Notes: a model not told the origin generated them from the sequence alone. A stretch of 64,000 nucleotides of DNA from Flaccisagitta enflata (GCA_965153355.1 OZ231127.1:69998001-70062000), one strand, 5' to 3'; positions 20,266-34,536 are shown, numbered from the stretch's first letter. Numbers and translations: made by a program.

Positions 20266-20727
20266 TAGTGAACCGAATCATTCGTTTTCCCCTCACCCAT
20301 AACCAATTCCCCCTCTTTCATCTTTTCACTGTATCAATCCCTTCCTCTTTCATTCTTTTCAAACTATCCACCCCCTTCTCTTCCATCTTTTCACTGTATC
20401 AACCCCTTCCTCCCCCTTCCCAGTCTTCACTGTATCCCCTCATTCCTCCACTCTCCCCTTTTCCCTCTCCTGATCTAATGTTTGTTCTCCCTTCTAGGAT
20501 CTAATTGAGACAAGACAAGGCAAAAGATGCTTGACTTGCCAAAAAAAAAGTGTTTTGTCGTTCATACTGTGATTGATGATGGTGAAGTCTGAAGAGAGAC
20601 AAACTTTTGGTTGGTGCATGCTGTAAGTGTTGTTGTTCTGGATGCTGTTCCAGTGACGCAGTGATGGTTTTGTTATTTATGCTTTACTGTCTGTTATTGT
20701 TATTGTTATTGTTGTTGTTATGTCTAT
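20266..20727. other. Pyrimidine-rich sequence with TTTTCACTGTATCA repeats
   Basis: Loose repetition of CTTTTCACTGTATCAA near 20322, 20385 and 20425. No gene recognised. Confidence 0.5.
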
Positions 20728-20808
20728 TGTTTTTGTTTTTGTTTTTGTTTTTGTTTTTGTTTTTGTTTTTGTTTTTGTTTTTGTTTTTGTTTTTGTTTTT
20801 GTTTTTGT
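20728..20808. repeat. (GTTTTT)n hexanucleotide array
   Basis: About 13 units. A similar array is at 46685-46757. Confidence 0.97.
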
Positions 20809-21378
20809 AGTCGTTTCCATCCTCTCAGGCTGAAGGTAATTCAACTCAAGAATGAATTCTGTATGTAAACAAGGAAATGGTGATGACGTAAGTCCTCTTC
20901 ATTATTAAAGACACATTCGAAAAGATGGCTTTGCTCCATGAAATATCCGCCCAAATCATAAATGTAAAACGGCTGCTACTGAATTGAGAACATGCAACCA
21001 GAACTTGAGGGAAACCAAAGAAAAATGTGCGGACTCGAGACATTAAGATATGAAAGAGCCCGAGTGTGTGTGCGAGGGGGGGGAGGGGAGGTTTTAAACT
21101 ACAGAAGCTGCAATAAGGCGAAGGTTTATCGCACATACAGCAATGGTATTTAATGGTATTTTTTTCTTACCTTTTGCAATTGTGGCAGAAATCTTTTTCG
21201 TCTCGTGATTCTTTGGTAAATTTGAAAGTTGCAAACGAATAACTAAACGCCTCATTTTTGGTCAATATGTGGCCCAAAATCTGCCAACTGCCGAGAGAAT
21301 GGTTTGAGCAACATTTCAAATCTTTTTACGATGAAATATGTGAGGAAAAGAAAAACAAAAAAACTTAGATCAGCGGCC
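20809..21378. other. Unassigned unique sequence
   Basis: A G-run occurs near 21076. No gene or repeat recognised. Confidence 0.4.
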
Positions 21379-21466
21379 ACCCAGGCTGCGAGCAAGCGTC
21401 TCTCTAGAACTCTTTGTCGGTTCTTCCGTTTGGCCGTTGGTCGGTTGGTAATGCTTGAGTCAAGAA
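21379..21466 (+). mobile_element. Possible degenerate H/A-type head
   Basis: AGGCTGCGAGCAAGCGTCTC then TCTAGAACTC and a CGGTTCTTCCGTTTGGCC stretch with GTTGGTCGGTTGG. The order resembles family H, but the hairpin is lost. Confidence 0.35.
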
Positions 21467-21773
21467 GCGGTCAATGTTCCTTGATTGAAATTTGATCTGT
21501 ACTGCATGAAATGATACAACATACCTTCTGATAAGTTGAGTGTGATGGCTACATGTAAACACATCGTTGTACCCCAGGGGTACCCCCTATTGTATTTGTT
21601 TCTTTTTTTCCCTAAGATTGTAATTTCATTTTCCCATCAAACTGTAGAAATCGTAAACTTCTGTCTAACAGACAATCAAAACATTAGATCGTGATCCAGA
21701 GGCAAAATTGGGATGAGAAAATAGATTGAATTGGAGTTGAAATGGGCAATGAAAATAACTGAATGGGCGGAGG

Positions 21774-21830
21774 TGGAGGAAGAGGAGGAGGAGGGGGGAG
21801 GAGGAGGAGGAGGAGGAGGTGGTGGTAGAA
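21774..21830. repeat. (GGA)n array
   Basis: GAGGAGGAG units with a GGGGGGA interruption. Confidence 0.93.
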
Positions 21831-22077
21831 GAGCAAGAAGCATTCAGGTCATTTCGTCGGGGTCTTGACACTCCAGACGTATTCATCTCCAGAGTCTTAA
21901 GTGATTTTTCCTCAACAGAACCGAACTGCCAATATATATCGTTGCCTTCCGTTGGTCAATGTCACATTACATCACGACAGCAGGAAATTGGCCAACACCA
22001 AAAGACCTTGATGCGGAATGTGGATGGAGGCGAATGTAAACGAAGACGACAAGTAAGACTTAAAAAAGAGGCAACAA

Positions 22078-22078
22078 C

Positions 22079-22145
<67 letters not shown>

Positions 22146-22198
22146 CGACAACAATCACAATCACAATCACAACCACAACCACAACCACAACTATAACC
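22078..22198. repeat. (CAA)n with (CACAAT)/(CACAAC) hexamers
   Basis: CAA units to about 22150, then TCACAA and CCACAA hexamer runs. A poly-Gln reading exists within a 125-codon frame (21819-22196). The preceding residues carry no recognisable domain. Confidence 0.95.
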
Positions 22199-22202
22199 AT
22201 AA

Positions 22203-22430
<228 letters not shown>

Positions 22431-22940
22431 CTGTGCACCACACTGTATGATGTTGTAGATGAAATCACTGTAATTTCTTTTTTCAAAATGGCGTAACAGA
22501 CTGATTCCCTGACGGAGGGACATATCCTCTCCGTAAGACAGACGGGCTCGTCTGCAAGAAAGGATATAAGAACAAAAATCAAAGAGGAAATTCCCATCAA
22601 TCTTCATTTCAAAACTTCGCGCGTCATCGATCATCAATTTTGATTAGATTCAAATCATTACAAACTTTTTTAACATTAATGTTGTTTACAACCTTGATGA
22701 AAGATTCGACGAATTCTTCATCCATGCGTAGGCCATACGCTGTCATCTTCCATGAGTAGTCTGAGGGCGCTGAGGGTCTATCCGCAGCTTTTTCCATGAA
22801 GATGATGATGGCACAGGCGCTGGCGCTGGAGATGGCGACATTGAAGGCAATAACAATGAAGTTTTTATTCTTTTTTGGGTTGTTTTTAACTTTTTTTGTT
22901 TTTTTCCCTGTTTTCTTTCTCTTTTTTTCATTTTCTTTTT
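22431..22940. other. Unassigned sequence
   Basis: No repeat or gene recognised. The 206-codon minus-strand frame at 22624-23244 mostly reads the (GTC)n array as poly-Asp. Its C-terminal 90 or so residues show no known domain. Confidence 0.4.
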
Positions 22941-22943
22941 TTC

Positions 22944-23034
22944 CGTCGTCGTCGTCGTCGTCGTCGTCGTTATCGTCGTCGTTGTTGTCGTCATCGTCGT
23001 CGTCGTCGTTGTCGTCGTCGTCGTCTTTGCCGCC

Positions 23035-23065
<31 letters not shown>

Positions 23066-23150
23066 TCGTCATCGTCGTCGTCGTCATCGTCGTCGTCGTT
23101 GTTGTCTTCGCCGCTGCCGCCGCCGCCGCCGCCGCCGTTGTCGTCGTCGT
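22944..23150. repeat. (GTC)n / (CGC)n array
   Basis: CGT units with blocks of GCC (23028-23044, 23107-23136). Read as poly-Arg, poly-Ser, poly-Asp or poly-Thr according to frame. Confidence 0.95.
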
Positions 23151-23254
23151 TAAATTTGAGAGCAATGTCGGCCATGATGACAACATTGAGGATGATGATA
23201 GTAATGGCGACGGCGACGGCGTAGACGACGGGAAGTGTAAACAATTCATTGTTA

Positions 23255-23600
23255 TTGCCATCGCCATCGCCATCGCTTCTCTTTTTCCTGCTCTACATTG
23301 CCAGCGCCAGCGCCAGCGCCATCGACATCGCCACCATGTCACCTCCTGCTCTTCATCGCCAGCGCCAGCGCCGTCGTCTCTTTTTGTCTTGTTCCTCACC
23401 CTTTTTCTCTCTTCTCAATTCCTAAAATAACTGTTTTTCATGTCTTTTCCTATTCCAGCTCCAGGTCAACAGGAGGACCAGCGCCATCGCCGTCGCCATC
23501 GCCAAGTCATCCTCAAGTCAACATCTAACTTTTTTTCATTTTATAATTTGCTCTTCTTTTTTTTCTCCAGCGCTAGCGCCAGAGCCAGCGCCAGCGCCAC
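23255..23600. repeat. Clusters of GCCATC / GCCAGC hexamers
   Basis: Four short clusters of GCCATC and CGCCAG units (about 23258, 23298, 23357, 23482) and one of CAGCGCCAGAGC (about 23568), separated by unique sequence. Confidence 0.85.
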
Positions 23601-23659
23601 CTCCTCTTCCTGACACCCTTGTATCTTGATGAATAATGCGGGTAAATCAGCAGTTAGAC

Positions 23660-23757
23660 CTAGAATAAACCTGCGGATAAACCTGTGGGTAAACCTGTGG
23701 ATAAACCTGCGGATAACACTATGGGGCACTTAAAACTGCGGAAAAAGCTGCGGATAA
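23660..23757. repeat. 12-bp ATAAACCTGYGG minisatellite
   Basis: Five near units TAAACCTGCGGA/TAAACCTGTGGG, then two diverged CTGCGGAAAAAG units. Confidence 0.9.
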
Positions 23758-23760
23758 AGG

Positions 23761-24237
23761 CTCTGTCCATGTAAAAACCCTGTCCTCAGCCCTCAGACAG
23801 CGACTGTCTCGCTGTCATGCCACAAGCGCTCGTGCCTTTTTAGCGTTAATCCTGACTAGTTACCTGTTCATCCCAAAAAGTTATCGTTCTTCTAAGATCT
23901 CATTAGGAAAAAATCATAGTTTTTTATGGAGCAACTGATATCAGAACACTCCTTTTATTCTCTGTACCTACAACCTCGTAAACCCGATGATGGAGAAAAG
24001 CGAATGAAGCTTTAAAATCAGAAGAGAGGAAAATGTTTTACTCACATAATTGAATTGGAACTTGAAGGAACAAAAGGATTTATTTTCTATCGCTTGAAGA
24101 ATATAAAGGAAAGAAAATGAATATGAGGCTTGAAAAGAAAGATGTAGTATTACTGATATACTGTTTCTGCCATTGCTGATGTCAGTGATTCCGTTACGGT
24201 TATCAGTTGCCATTTTCATCAGTGTTCCAGCCGCAGC
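23761..24237. other. Unassigned unique sequence
   Basis: No repeat or gene recognised. Confidence 0.4.
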
Positions 24238-24302
24238 CAGAGTGACAGACTAAGCGACCGACCGACAGACAAAGCATGTTGGAAAGTCGCGTGAACGCGT
24301 TT
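24238..24302 (-). mobile_element. Family A head fragment
   Basis: GACAGACTAAGCGACCGACC then GACAGACAAAGCATGTTGG and AAAGTCGCGTGAACGCG. The GAC-rich stretch and hairpin order match an A head in minus orientation. The hairpin is mutated. Confidence 0.6.
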
Positions 24303-25048
24303 ATCATAGTTTGTAGAAATATTCTACTCTTTTTACAGAAGGTGGATTTCTGGGATTGGCGTTACTTGAAGCTAACAAAGTCGAAGATGCAGGAGAGGGC
24401 GGGGCTGAGGGGCGGTGCAGCAAAGGAGGGCAGGGCCACAGGGGTGAGGGGCGGTGTGGCAGAAGAGGGCGGGAGAAGAACACTTTCCCTCTGTGAGGAA
24501 GCAACGGTCATCAGCCCCTTCCCCATTGCCTCCACTGAATCCACCCATGATGGAACAAATTTCTTTATTCTCACTTCAGCATTTGTCACTCGTCTCACCA
24601 AATTATCGAAGTAAATTAAATTGCGCCGACTTTACTTCAACCACTGAAACACATCTATCATGATAAAATTTCAAGCCTTAAACTCAGTTTTAAACTCTGC
24701 TTTTTCCACTTCTGGTTTTGAATAACGTCCCAACCCATTGTTCCCATGATTAAACTCTGCCAACTTATTCCTGCCGATTCCACTTAGGATCATATCCTAT
24801 GATTGAACACTGTAAGCACGTTCTTACTAATTCAACTTTGTAACACATCCCACACGAAATGATTCAAAACCGTGAACATATTTTCTCCCGATTCCACATT
24901 GAAACACATCCCGGCCTAAAAATCGATTTTTTTACAGTAGAGAAATGGTAAAAAATGGAGGTTGGGAAAGATGAACGCCGAAGGAAAGAACAAATGAAGC
25001 TCATAGATTGACAAATGAACGAATTGGACACATGCGACCGTCGAGATC
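24303..25048. other. Mostly unassigned; GGGCGG-rich patch at 24395-24475
   Basis: A short repeat of AGGGGCGGTGYRGCARARGA (two units) lies near 24410-24470. No gene recognised. Confidence 0.45.
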
Positions 25049-25447
25049 GGCGAGGTAAAGAGGGGAAAAAAAGAGTGAAAGAGATAAATTTACTTGGGAG
25101 ACTTACGAAGGGAGGGGGGGATGTAAAGAAAAACAAGGTCATTAGACCTAAGTCGCGTGCGTCGGCACTTTCAAAAAATGTCAGGCAGACAGACGGACAA
25201 AAAGTTTTTTTTTCAAAAGCACTTTATAAAAGGCTCTTTACTCCTTCAAGTTTCTTCTAGGCCATTTAGAGCCATCAAGATCGCGATAAAAAACCTTTAA
25301 AACGACTTTGTGACGGACCGACCGACCGGCGAGGTAAAGAGGGGAAAAAAAGAGTGAAAGAGATAAATTTACTTGGGAAACTTACGAAGGGAGGGGGGGG
25401 ATGTAAAGAAAAAAAACAAGGCCATGTGACCTAGGTCGCGTGCGTTG
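25049..25447. repeat. Duplicated 115-bp block with B-type tail
   Basis: The block beginning GGCGAGGTAAAGAGGGG (25049-25163) recurs at 25328-25445. Both end in AACAAGG...CCTAAGTCGCGTGCGT or CCTAGGTCGCGTGCGT, resembling a family B tail in minus orientation. CAGACAGACGGACAAA lies between the two. Confidence 0.8.
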
Positions 25448-25560
25448 TTTGTCTTGAATTATGGCAACGAATTTTTGCTTATTAAGTCATTGGACAATTC
25501 TAATGTTGAAACATAAACGCCTCCGAAAAAAAAAAAAAAGATCAATGCTATGAGAGATTG

Positions 25561-26018
<458 letters not shown>

Positions 26019-27657
26019 TAGTCCAGATCCATGCGGGAGGAATCAAAAGCATATCGGCGTTTTTGGAGGAAGTTACCAAAATTTGCATACAGGTACAGTT
26101 TTTGATGCTGAACAACTTGGAAAGAGCCACTTGGCCCAAGAAAGGCATTGGCCTTTTAAAAAAATGTGTTTTTCGGAAAAAAATTTGGGAAAAATTGCGC
26201 TGACGCCACACCGTTTTAGCCAATGCCATAAAAATTTCAGGGAAAGAAACTACTTGTTTTGTTTACTTGCATACCAAATTTTAGCAAAATCCGTTAAGTA
26301 GAAGCGGAGATATTGCGTTTCCAAGTCTAGGCCTATTTTTCAAAAAAGGGCTGTTTCATTTTTTGGCCAAAAAATAGAATTTTTTGAGCCCGATGCCTAA
26401 GATCTTTCATATTGATGCCAAATGTCCATATGCACCTGGAAAAAATAATGGCATTAAAGTTTGTGCCCTATTTTTGCCAAAACGGCTAAAAAAATGTTGC
26501 AAATTTTATTTCTTTTCCAAAATCTTTGGTATTTTTCAAAGATTACCAAAAACGCTGATGCACAGACTTTCAAACGCCAAAGGCCATTGCTAACTAACAA
26601 ACGCACGGCTGGTGTCAATACATCCACTGAAATTTTATTATATGAATACACTTTTTCCACTGGGAAAAAGAAATAAAGCTTAAACTGCATATTTTCGCTA
26701 AAATTGATGTCAGACCGTTGATGATGAAAAAAAGAAGATGCAATTCTGACCAAACACTTATAGTCAATAATATCAAAATTTACTGATGATATATCAAAGC
26801 AATGGACTGTCTCATATCGCTTTTACTTGTCTCTGACCTTTCCCAGAAACACGAGCACAAAAAAAGTCTCATAATACCTGGTGAGCAGGGTCGAGCAGGC
26901 GATGTACCTTACACCATTGTAAAGAGAAAAAATAGGTTCTTCATGTTGATTCACTTCCAGCTGCAACCAGCTGCAACCGCATTGCCCATTGACGAGTTTA
27001 GAAAACTAATTTTTATTAGTCTAAGAAAAAAAACTATGGGGACAATGTTTGTGTCTCCCGGTTTCTATGATGCTTCTTAGTAACCAAAAAAATTAACGGT
27101 CAATTTTTCAAACTGGAACAACGATCCTCAGTCAAAAATCACCCTTTAGCTCAGTTGTTTATACCGATTTTTATGGAAAAATACCAAATTTGATACACAT
27201 GATCCAGGACACCTACACTTGCTTTAACTAAAATTTTATACATGTGGTTGAAGTATAAAATTGGAAAAATTAACCCCGAGTCCCTAAAAGAATTCAATTT
27301 TTTTGAATTTTTAGTAAAAAACAGCTATAACTTGACAATAAATGATACTTTTCATACCAAATTTGGTCAGTGGAAGTCAATTCCAAAATATGACGAGGAA
27401 ATAAAAAAAAATTGCAGATTTTGCAAAAATTTTGAAAAATTTGGTCAAAAATAGCCTTTTTTGGCCAAAATTGCCTAAAAAATGGGATTTTTTTGTCTAT
27501 TACCAGGCCAAAAACCCTCTATCACCACAATTTTCTCACTCAGGCTCTACACACGCACTTGAACAAGCAAAATTTTTTGGGTTCCTATCGCGAGAAAAAA
27601 TGGTTTTTTTTCTCCAAAATTGTCAAAGCAAAGTGTCTCTCTATCTACTAAAACAAT
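26019..27657. other. Unassigned AT-rich sequence
   Basis: No microsatellite, palindrome or gene recognised in 1.6 kb. Repeated AAAAATTTTGG-like words suggest an old, decayed repeat. Confidence 0.4.
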
Positions 27658-27797
27658 TTCTGGATACACGGCAATCCAGTCACTGACGGTTGGGCAGGAG
27701 CAGAAAGGCAAAAACCGCTCAGAATTAAAAAAATTGACATACCTACTGACCTACTGACCGACACTGCAAGGTGTAGTCGCAAGTCCACGACTAAAAA
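27658..27797 (-). mobile_element. Family A/C element, diverged
   Basis: TGGATACACGGCAATCCAGT, TTGGGCAGGAGCAG and a CTACTGACCTACTGACCG stretch, ending AGTCGCAAGTCCACGACT then AAAAAA. The hairpin is reduced to AGTCG/CGACT. Confidence 0.75.
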
Positions 27798-28600
27798 ATG
27801 ACCCAAGAATGTTTAGAAATAGCTAAAAAAAAATCATTTTCTAGCCAAAATTGATTCTTAGAATAACTGTCTTTAGCAACCATCAAACTGACATAGCAAG
27901 TTAAAATATGTGAATCAAAATGATTTCAGCTTGTTGGCCGGCCAGACCAACTGGCATACTACCCAACCAACCTGCAGCCTAGGAATTCAAAATATGCATA
28001 ACTTACAATTTCACCTACCCAATTTTGGTTAGCGGGTTTAAGATATTGATGACCTATACTTTCACAGATATAATGGAAATGACAATCCAAAGTTATTTCT
28101 CTTCCAGCTTGGCAATTAATGAAGAAGATCTTTGCTCTTAGGGACATGGCTACCCTCTCTTTTCTAACATTGGGAACTGGTAGATTTTGAAAAAATTAAG
28201 TCTCATCATACACTGATGTTGTTCATGAGACTGCATCCTGGGAAGAGATCAAAGAGTCAGGCTTTATTTCTAAAAAAAAAGTTCATGGGCCTTGTTTTTG
28301 GCGCTAGAATATGCAGCAATGATGGCTGGGATGAAAAAATCCCTGAGGACTAGACATTGAGTCAGTTTGAGAGCAATGAAATTGCTCCAAAACCTTTAAT
28401 ATTATTCCCCCCTCCTTTGATTCATTGGAGAAAAAAAAAGAAAAAGAAAAAAAAAACAAAAAAATATAAACAAAAACAAGAAACAAAGCCAAAAACAATG
28501 ATGAATAAACAATGATCATTAAAGCAAGAGCAGCAGCTTAAAAATCTATCCTTTTATTTGGTAAATTATTATGTATGATAATTGAGGTATGATATATGAC
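27798..28600. other. Unassigned sequence
   Basis: AT-rich with an A-rich run near 28430-28490. No gene recognised. Confidence 0.4.
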
Positions 28601-28609
28601 ATATGAATC

Positions 28610-28650
28610 AATCTAATAATCAATCATTCAATCAATCAATCAATCATCCT
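28610..28650. repeat. (CAAT)n microsatellite
   Basis: AATCAATCATTCAATCAATC and a few further units. Confidence 0.85.
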
Positions 28651-28699
28651 TCCAATAAACAGTAAACAGGTGCAGTCCAACAATGTATCAAAGAAGAAT

Positions 28700-29496
28700 T
28701 GTGTAAAAATGTCAAGATTTGCTCATTTTTGGCTATTATGGGTCCTTTGGATCCTCTGGATGGGCCCATCAGGGGTCTTCAGCCTTCTTATCTAGTTCTG
28801 CTGCAGCCGATGGAGAGCTAAACAGACAATTCAGGGGCTATCTATTGTTAGTATTTTGGCAAAATTGATAAAAATGGCTTAAATTTTGGTCATTTTTGCC
28901 CATTTTCAGTTTTTGGAGCACTAGGCCTTTGAATAGGTCCCTGAGGGGCCCCTGATCTTTTTTTTTTTTTTTTTGTTACCCAAACCAGGTGACAGATCTT
29001 AACATAAATTGTCCTCTCATTAACATTTCTGAGAAGAAACAACTCTAAAACCCCTCATTTTAAGCCATTTTCAGTTATTTTGATTATTTGGGGTCCTTTG
29101 AGGACCCCCAGAGGGCCCCACTGGGACCCCTTTCATCTACTTCTCCTTATCTTATGTTCTACTACCTAATATCTTTCAAACAAGATCAGCCCCATGGATT
29201 TTTACTAATTTGTCATGGAATAGCAAAGAAAACAAGATGAACAATCTCAAATTTTTTTTTTTTTTTTTTGCATTTTTCGCACCTCTTAGCTGCGCCAATA
29301 ATGATGTAATCAAGGGTTTCTGACACACTGAACTAGATTTCTTGTTGTCCATGCAAGTTTATATATTGTAGAAGCTGAATTAGATAGTTTTACTACTGTA
29401 GGACTTGGGTAAATAGTATCAAGATAAGATGAAAAAAAACATTTTTGGCGTTTTTTGTGATTTTTCGCGTTTTTCAGCTCTGTAACAAGCAATCTA
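28700..29496. repeat. Degenerate tandem units of about 180 bp
   Basis: Three to five weak units, each with a CATTTTCAGTTTTTGG-like lead and a GGTCC...GGGGCCC stretch (28735, 28910, 29090, and weaker near 29265 and 29450). Confidence 0.5.
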
Positions 29497-29750
29497 CTAA
29501 AGGGCACCCGCTGCACATTTCTTTAAAAAATCATAGAGCAACAATTGTTTTGGTCCTAGAGGATGTCGATGGTCCCAATGAAAGAGAGGTTTTGGTAATT
29601 TTTTGAAGTAGCCTTCAGAACCAGCCTTTCTGGGATGCCCTAATATGGGGTCGGTTATGGCTTCAGAGAATGGCTTAATGGAGTCCTCGCCTGGACTCAA
29701 TTTGGAGCTCAGATGCGTCCCGATGATGCACATGAAATCGTGGAGCAAAG
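29497..29750 (+). repeat. Repeat M3, unique end only
   Basis: AAAAAATCATAGAGCAACAA, TTGTCCTAGAGG-like, CCCAATGAAAGAGAGG and TCCCGATGATGCACATGAAA correspond in order to M1 positions about 20030-20250. Confidence 0.55.
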
Positions 29751-29788
29751 GCTAACAATCAAAAGAATGGAACAAAGAGAGAAAAATA

Positions 29789-31480
<1,692 letters not shown>

Positions 31481-31746
31481 TTTTAGTTTTTAGAAGATTT
31501 TTTTGGTTTTTGGTTGTTGCCTTGGGATTTTTTTCACGTTATCATTGGTTGTTTTTTTTTTATTTTTATTGTAGATTTGTTCGGAATTATTGATCCAATG
31601 AAGCCAAGTGAGGTAGATCACAAAATGAACAAATTACATTTGTCAAAAAAGTTTAAAACAATCCCAACAATCGATAACTGGCTGTAGAGGGAAATTACTG
31701 ATGGAAAACTTATCAATTCTCTTTCTATGAAATACCACCCAAATAA

Positions 31747-31946
31747 AAAACAAGACCGGATACACGGCTACCGAAGTCGCGTGCGGGTGGGCAGGGGCCA
31801 TATTTGAGGTCACTAGACCATTTGGGCAGGAGCAGTGAGGTCAAAGAAATAAAATCACAAAAAAGGTAAAACATGATCGACCAACCAACCAACCAACGGA
31901 CGGACGGACAAAGCGGGTTGTAGAGTCGCATGCACGCGACTAAAAA
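31747..31946 (-). mobile_element. Family A element
   Basis: AAACAAGACCGGATACACGG, CTACCGAAGTCGCGTGCGGG, TGGGCAGGGGCCATATTTG, TTTGGGCAGGAGCAGTGAGG and CAACCAACGGACGGACGG, ending in GAGTCGCATGCACGCGACT then AAAAA. Full length, about 200 bp. Confidence 0.9.
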
Positions 31947-32270
31947 CCCACCAAACGCCACTTTATCCTACACCACCACAATCCATCAGTCCAACCTTCC
32001 AACGATTATCCAGACTTTTGGATAGAAAACAATTCAATAATCATCAGTAATAAACAATCAACCGTCCAAATTACCAACGCTTTGATTGGTTTAGGAGAAA
32101 TTCTGAAGGGAAACCCCTCCGGAATGATAAGAATATGAAAAGAGGAAAAGAAAAAAAAATAAGATAAGCGCAATTTCAAGAAAAGATGAAAGGAATGGAT
32201 GCACATCGAGAAAGTGAGGTGATAAAAACGAGAAATGAAAAAAGAAGTGGCATGGTAAAAAGAAGGGAGG

Positions 32271-32869
32271 CACTGTGCTTTTAAAAAAAATCTCAGTGTG
32301 GGTTTTTCTGTATTTCTGAGCAGTATTGGGGTGTATGAGCATGTAACTAGCAAAAACAAAATCATTCCCCAAGCGCTTTTTGAATAATCTTCAAAATAGA
32401 TAAAAATTCAACCTATCTTTAATGCAGATTCTAGTGAGTTGTATTGACTCATTTTTTGATTCCATATTGTTATTTTATACAAAATTTGCTTTCATTTGAT
32501 AGGTCACACTATATGGTTTTATAAAGAAATTAGGTTTTCATATTCTGAGCCACCGTTACTTTTTTGTAACGGTGACTTGAAAATGAAAATTTTAATTCTT
32601 TGCAAAAATATAGAGTGCGACCTACCCTATGAAAGAGAATTTTGCATAGATTAACAATATGTATTCAGAAATTTGGTCAACACATCTCAGAAGAATCTGC
32701 ATTGAAATTAGGTCTATCCTTTTGTGATTTTGAAAATTACTCAAAAAGCGCTCAGGGAATGATTTTGTTTTTGCTAGTTACATGCTCTTACACCCCAATA
32801 CTGCTCAAAATTGCAGAAAAACCCACAGTTATATGACGTTTCACTCAGAATTGTTTTAAAAGCACAGTG
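32271..32869. mobile_element. Foldback element K
   Basis: CACTGTGCTTTTAAAA at the left is inverted as TTTTAAAAGCACAGTG at the right. The arms of about 290 bp meet near 32562 at CACCGTTACTTTTTTGTAAC then GGTGAC. Arms and centre are related to foldback J. The flanks are purine-rich, so no target duplication can be called. Frames on both strands (119, 93 and 64 codons) are arm sequence. Confidence 0.88.
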
Positions 32870-32907
32870 GAGGAGAGGAAGGTAAGCATGAAAAGAATGG
32901 TAAGGAA

Positions 32908-33425
32908 GTGAGAAAGGCCAGATACACGAAAGGAGAGAAAGGAAGAAAGGAAAGAGAGGAAAAAAAAAGGAAGAGAAGAAAGAAAGAAAAGAAAGAAAAG
33001 AAAGAAAAGAAAGGAAAGAAAGGAAAGAAAGGAAAGAAAGAAAAGAAAGGAAAGAAAGGAAAGAAAGGAAAGAAAGGAAAGAAAAGAAAGACAGGTAAGA
33101 AAGGAATAAAAGGAATAAAAGGAATAAAAGGAATAAAAGGAATAAAAGGAATGAAAAGAATTAAAGGAAAGAAAAGAAAGTTAAGAAGGCAGGGGAGGAA
33201 AAAAAGGAAAGCAAGGATAGATATAGGGAAATCTGAAAGTAAAGAAGGAAATAATGGAAAGAAAGAAAAGAAAGGAAAGAAAGGAAAGAAAGGAAAGAAA
33301 GGAAAGAAAGGAAAGAAAGGAAAGAAAGGAAAGAAAGAAAGGAAAGAAAAGAAAGAAAGGAAAGAAAGGAAAGAAAGGAAAGAAAGGAAAGAAAGGAAAG
33401 AAAGGAAAGAAAGGAAATTAAAGAA
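32908..33425. repeat. (AAAGG)n / (AAAAGG)n array
   Basis: Pentamers GGAAA with a block of AATAAAAGG units at 33105-33150. Read as a Lys/Gly-rich frame of 182 codons, explained by the repeat. Confidence 0.95.
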
Positions 33426-33460
33426 AGGACTGGGATACCTGATGAAACAAAAATGAATAA

Positions 33461-34147
33461 CAGGTCGCCCAAGGGCAATACGTGGTCAGCGATACCCGTT
33501 TCCCTGCTTTGCTTGGTTGTAAATCGGAATGAGAGGCAGGGCAGCGGCCCTAAAGGGGACGAAGTCCTGTAGAACACAGGGGATTTTCGTTCGTTCGTTC
33601 GTCCGTCCATCCCTCCGCCCCCACAGGCCCTCTCAGGCCTGAAATCTGACCTCTCAGGCCTAAAATCTGCCCTCTCAGGCCTGAAATCTGCCCTCTCAGG
33701 CCTAGAATCTGAGAGGGCAGATTTCAGGCCTCAAAGGGCAGATTTTAGGCCTGAGAGGGCAGATTTTAGGCCTGAGAGGGCAGGTTTTAGGCCTGAGAGG
33801 GCAGGTTTCAGGCCTGAAAGGACAAATTTCAGGCCTGAGAGGGCAGATTCTAGGCCTGAGAGGGCAGGTTTCAGGCCTGAGAGGGCAGGTTTCAGGCCTG
33901 AGAGGGTAAATTTCAGGCCTGAGAGGGCAGATTCAAGGCCTGAGAGGGCAGATTCAAGGCCTCAGAGGGCAGATTTCAGGCCTAAGAAGGCAGATTTTAG
34001 GCCTGAGAGGGCAGATTTCAGGCCTGAGAGGGCCTGGGGAGGACGAACGGACGAACGGACGAATGAATGAACGAACGAACAAACGAACAAACGAAAGTCC
34101 CCTTTGTTCTACAGGACTTCGTCCCCTTCGGGGCCGCTGCCCAAAAA
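33461..34147 (-). mobile_element. Family D element D3 (inverted-core type)
   Basis: The tail is ACAGGTCGCCCAAGGGCAAT then GCAGGGCAGCGGCCCTAAAG, and the opposite end is CCTTCGGGGCCGCTGCCCAA. The 21-bp core is CTCAGGCCTGAAATCTGCCC at 33630-33710 and then about sixteen units in the other direction to 34030, so the two arms are very unequal. Confidence 0.88.
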
Positions 34148-34157
34148 CTGGAAACAG

Positions 34158-34536
34158 GTAACCTTAGCCGCGTTTGGGTTGGCAGTGGACCAGGTGGTTA
34201 GGAGCAGTGGAGCCATGGAAATACTCTTAAATATTGTCTTTTTTTTACTGAGAAAACTTAGAATATACATGTTGACAAAGTTATGGTGGAAGTTGGGACA
34301 AACAGACCAAACGAAATTTTGTTTTTAGAATCGCTCAGCACACGACTAAATTCAGCAAAGAGAGAAGCAGATGAAGGAAAAGGCAAAAATAGGAGAAAGA
34401 GAAAATTAAGACAACTCTTGGAATCCCGTACTTTTGGGCAGGGGAAGCAACGCAACATAAAGAAATGTCACCAGATGTCATATCAACGGACAGACTGACA
34501 AACCGACGCAAAAACAGTCTCGTGGGCGCGACTGAA
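34158..34536 (-). mobile_element. Family A-like element, diverged
   Basis: TTAGCCGCGTTTGGGTTGGC and TTAGGAGCAGTGGAGCC at one end. Then ACGGACAGACTGACAAACCG and AGTCTCG-TGGG-CGCGACT at the other. The hairpin keeps six of seven pairs. Confidence 0.55.

Noticed and set aside
22078-22198. Poly-glutamine protein gene (frame 21819-22196)
   Set aside because: The upstream 80 residues show no domain, and CAA arrays in this window occur repeatedly in non-coding context.
22624-23399. 206- and 218-codon minus-strand frames with poly-Asp or poly-Thr tracts
   Set aside because: Dominated by the (GTC)n array, with overlapping alternatives in other frames and no domain outside the repeat.
32908-33456. 182-codon Lys/Gly-rich frame suggesting a basic nuclear protein
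   Set aside because: Encoded entirely by an AAAGG pentamer and hexamer array.
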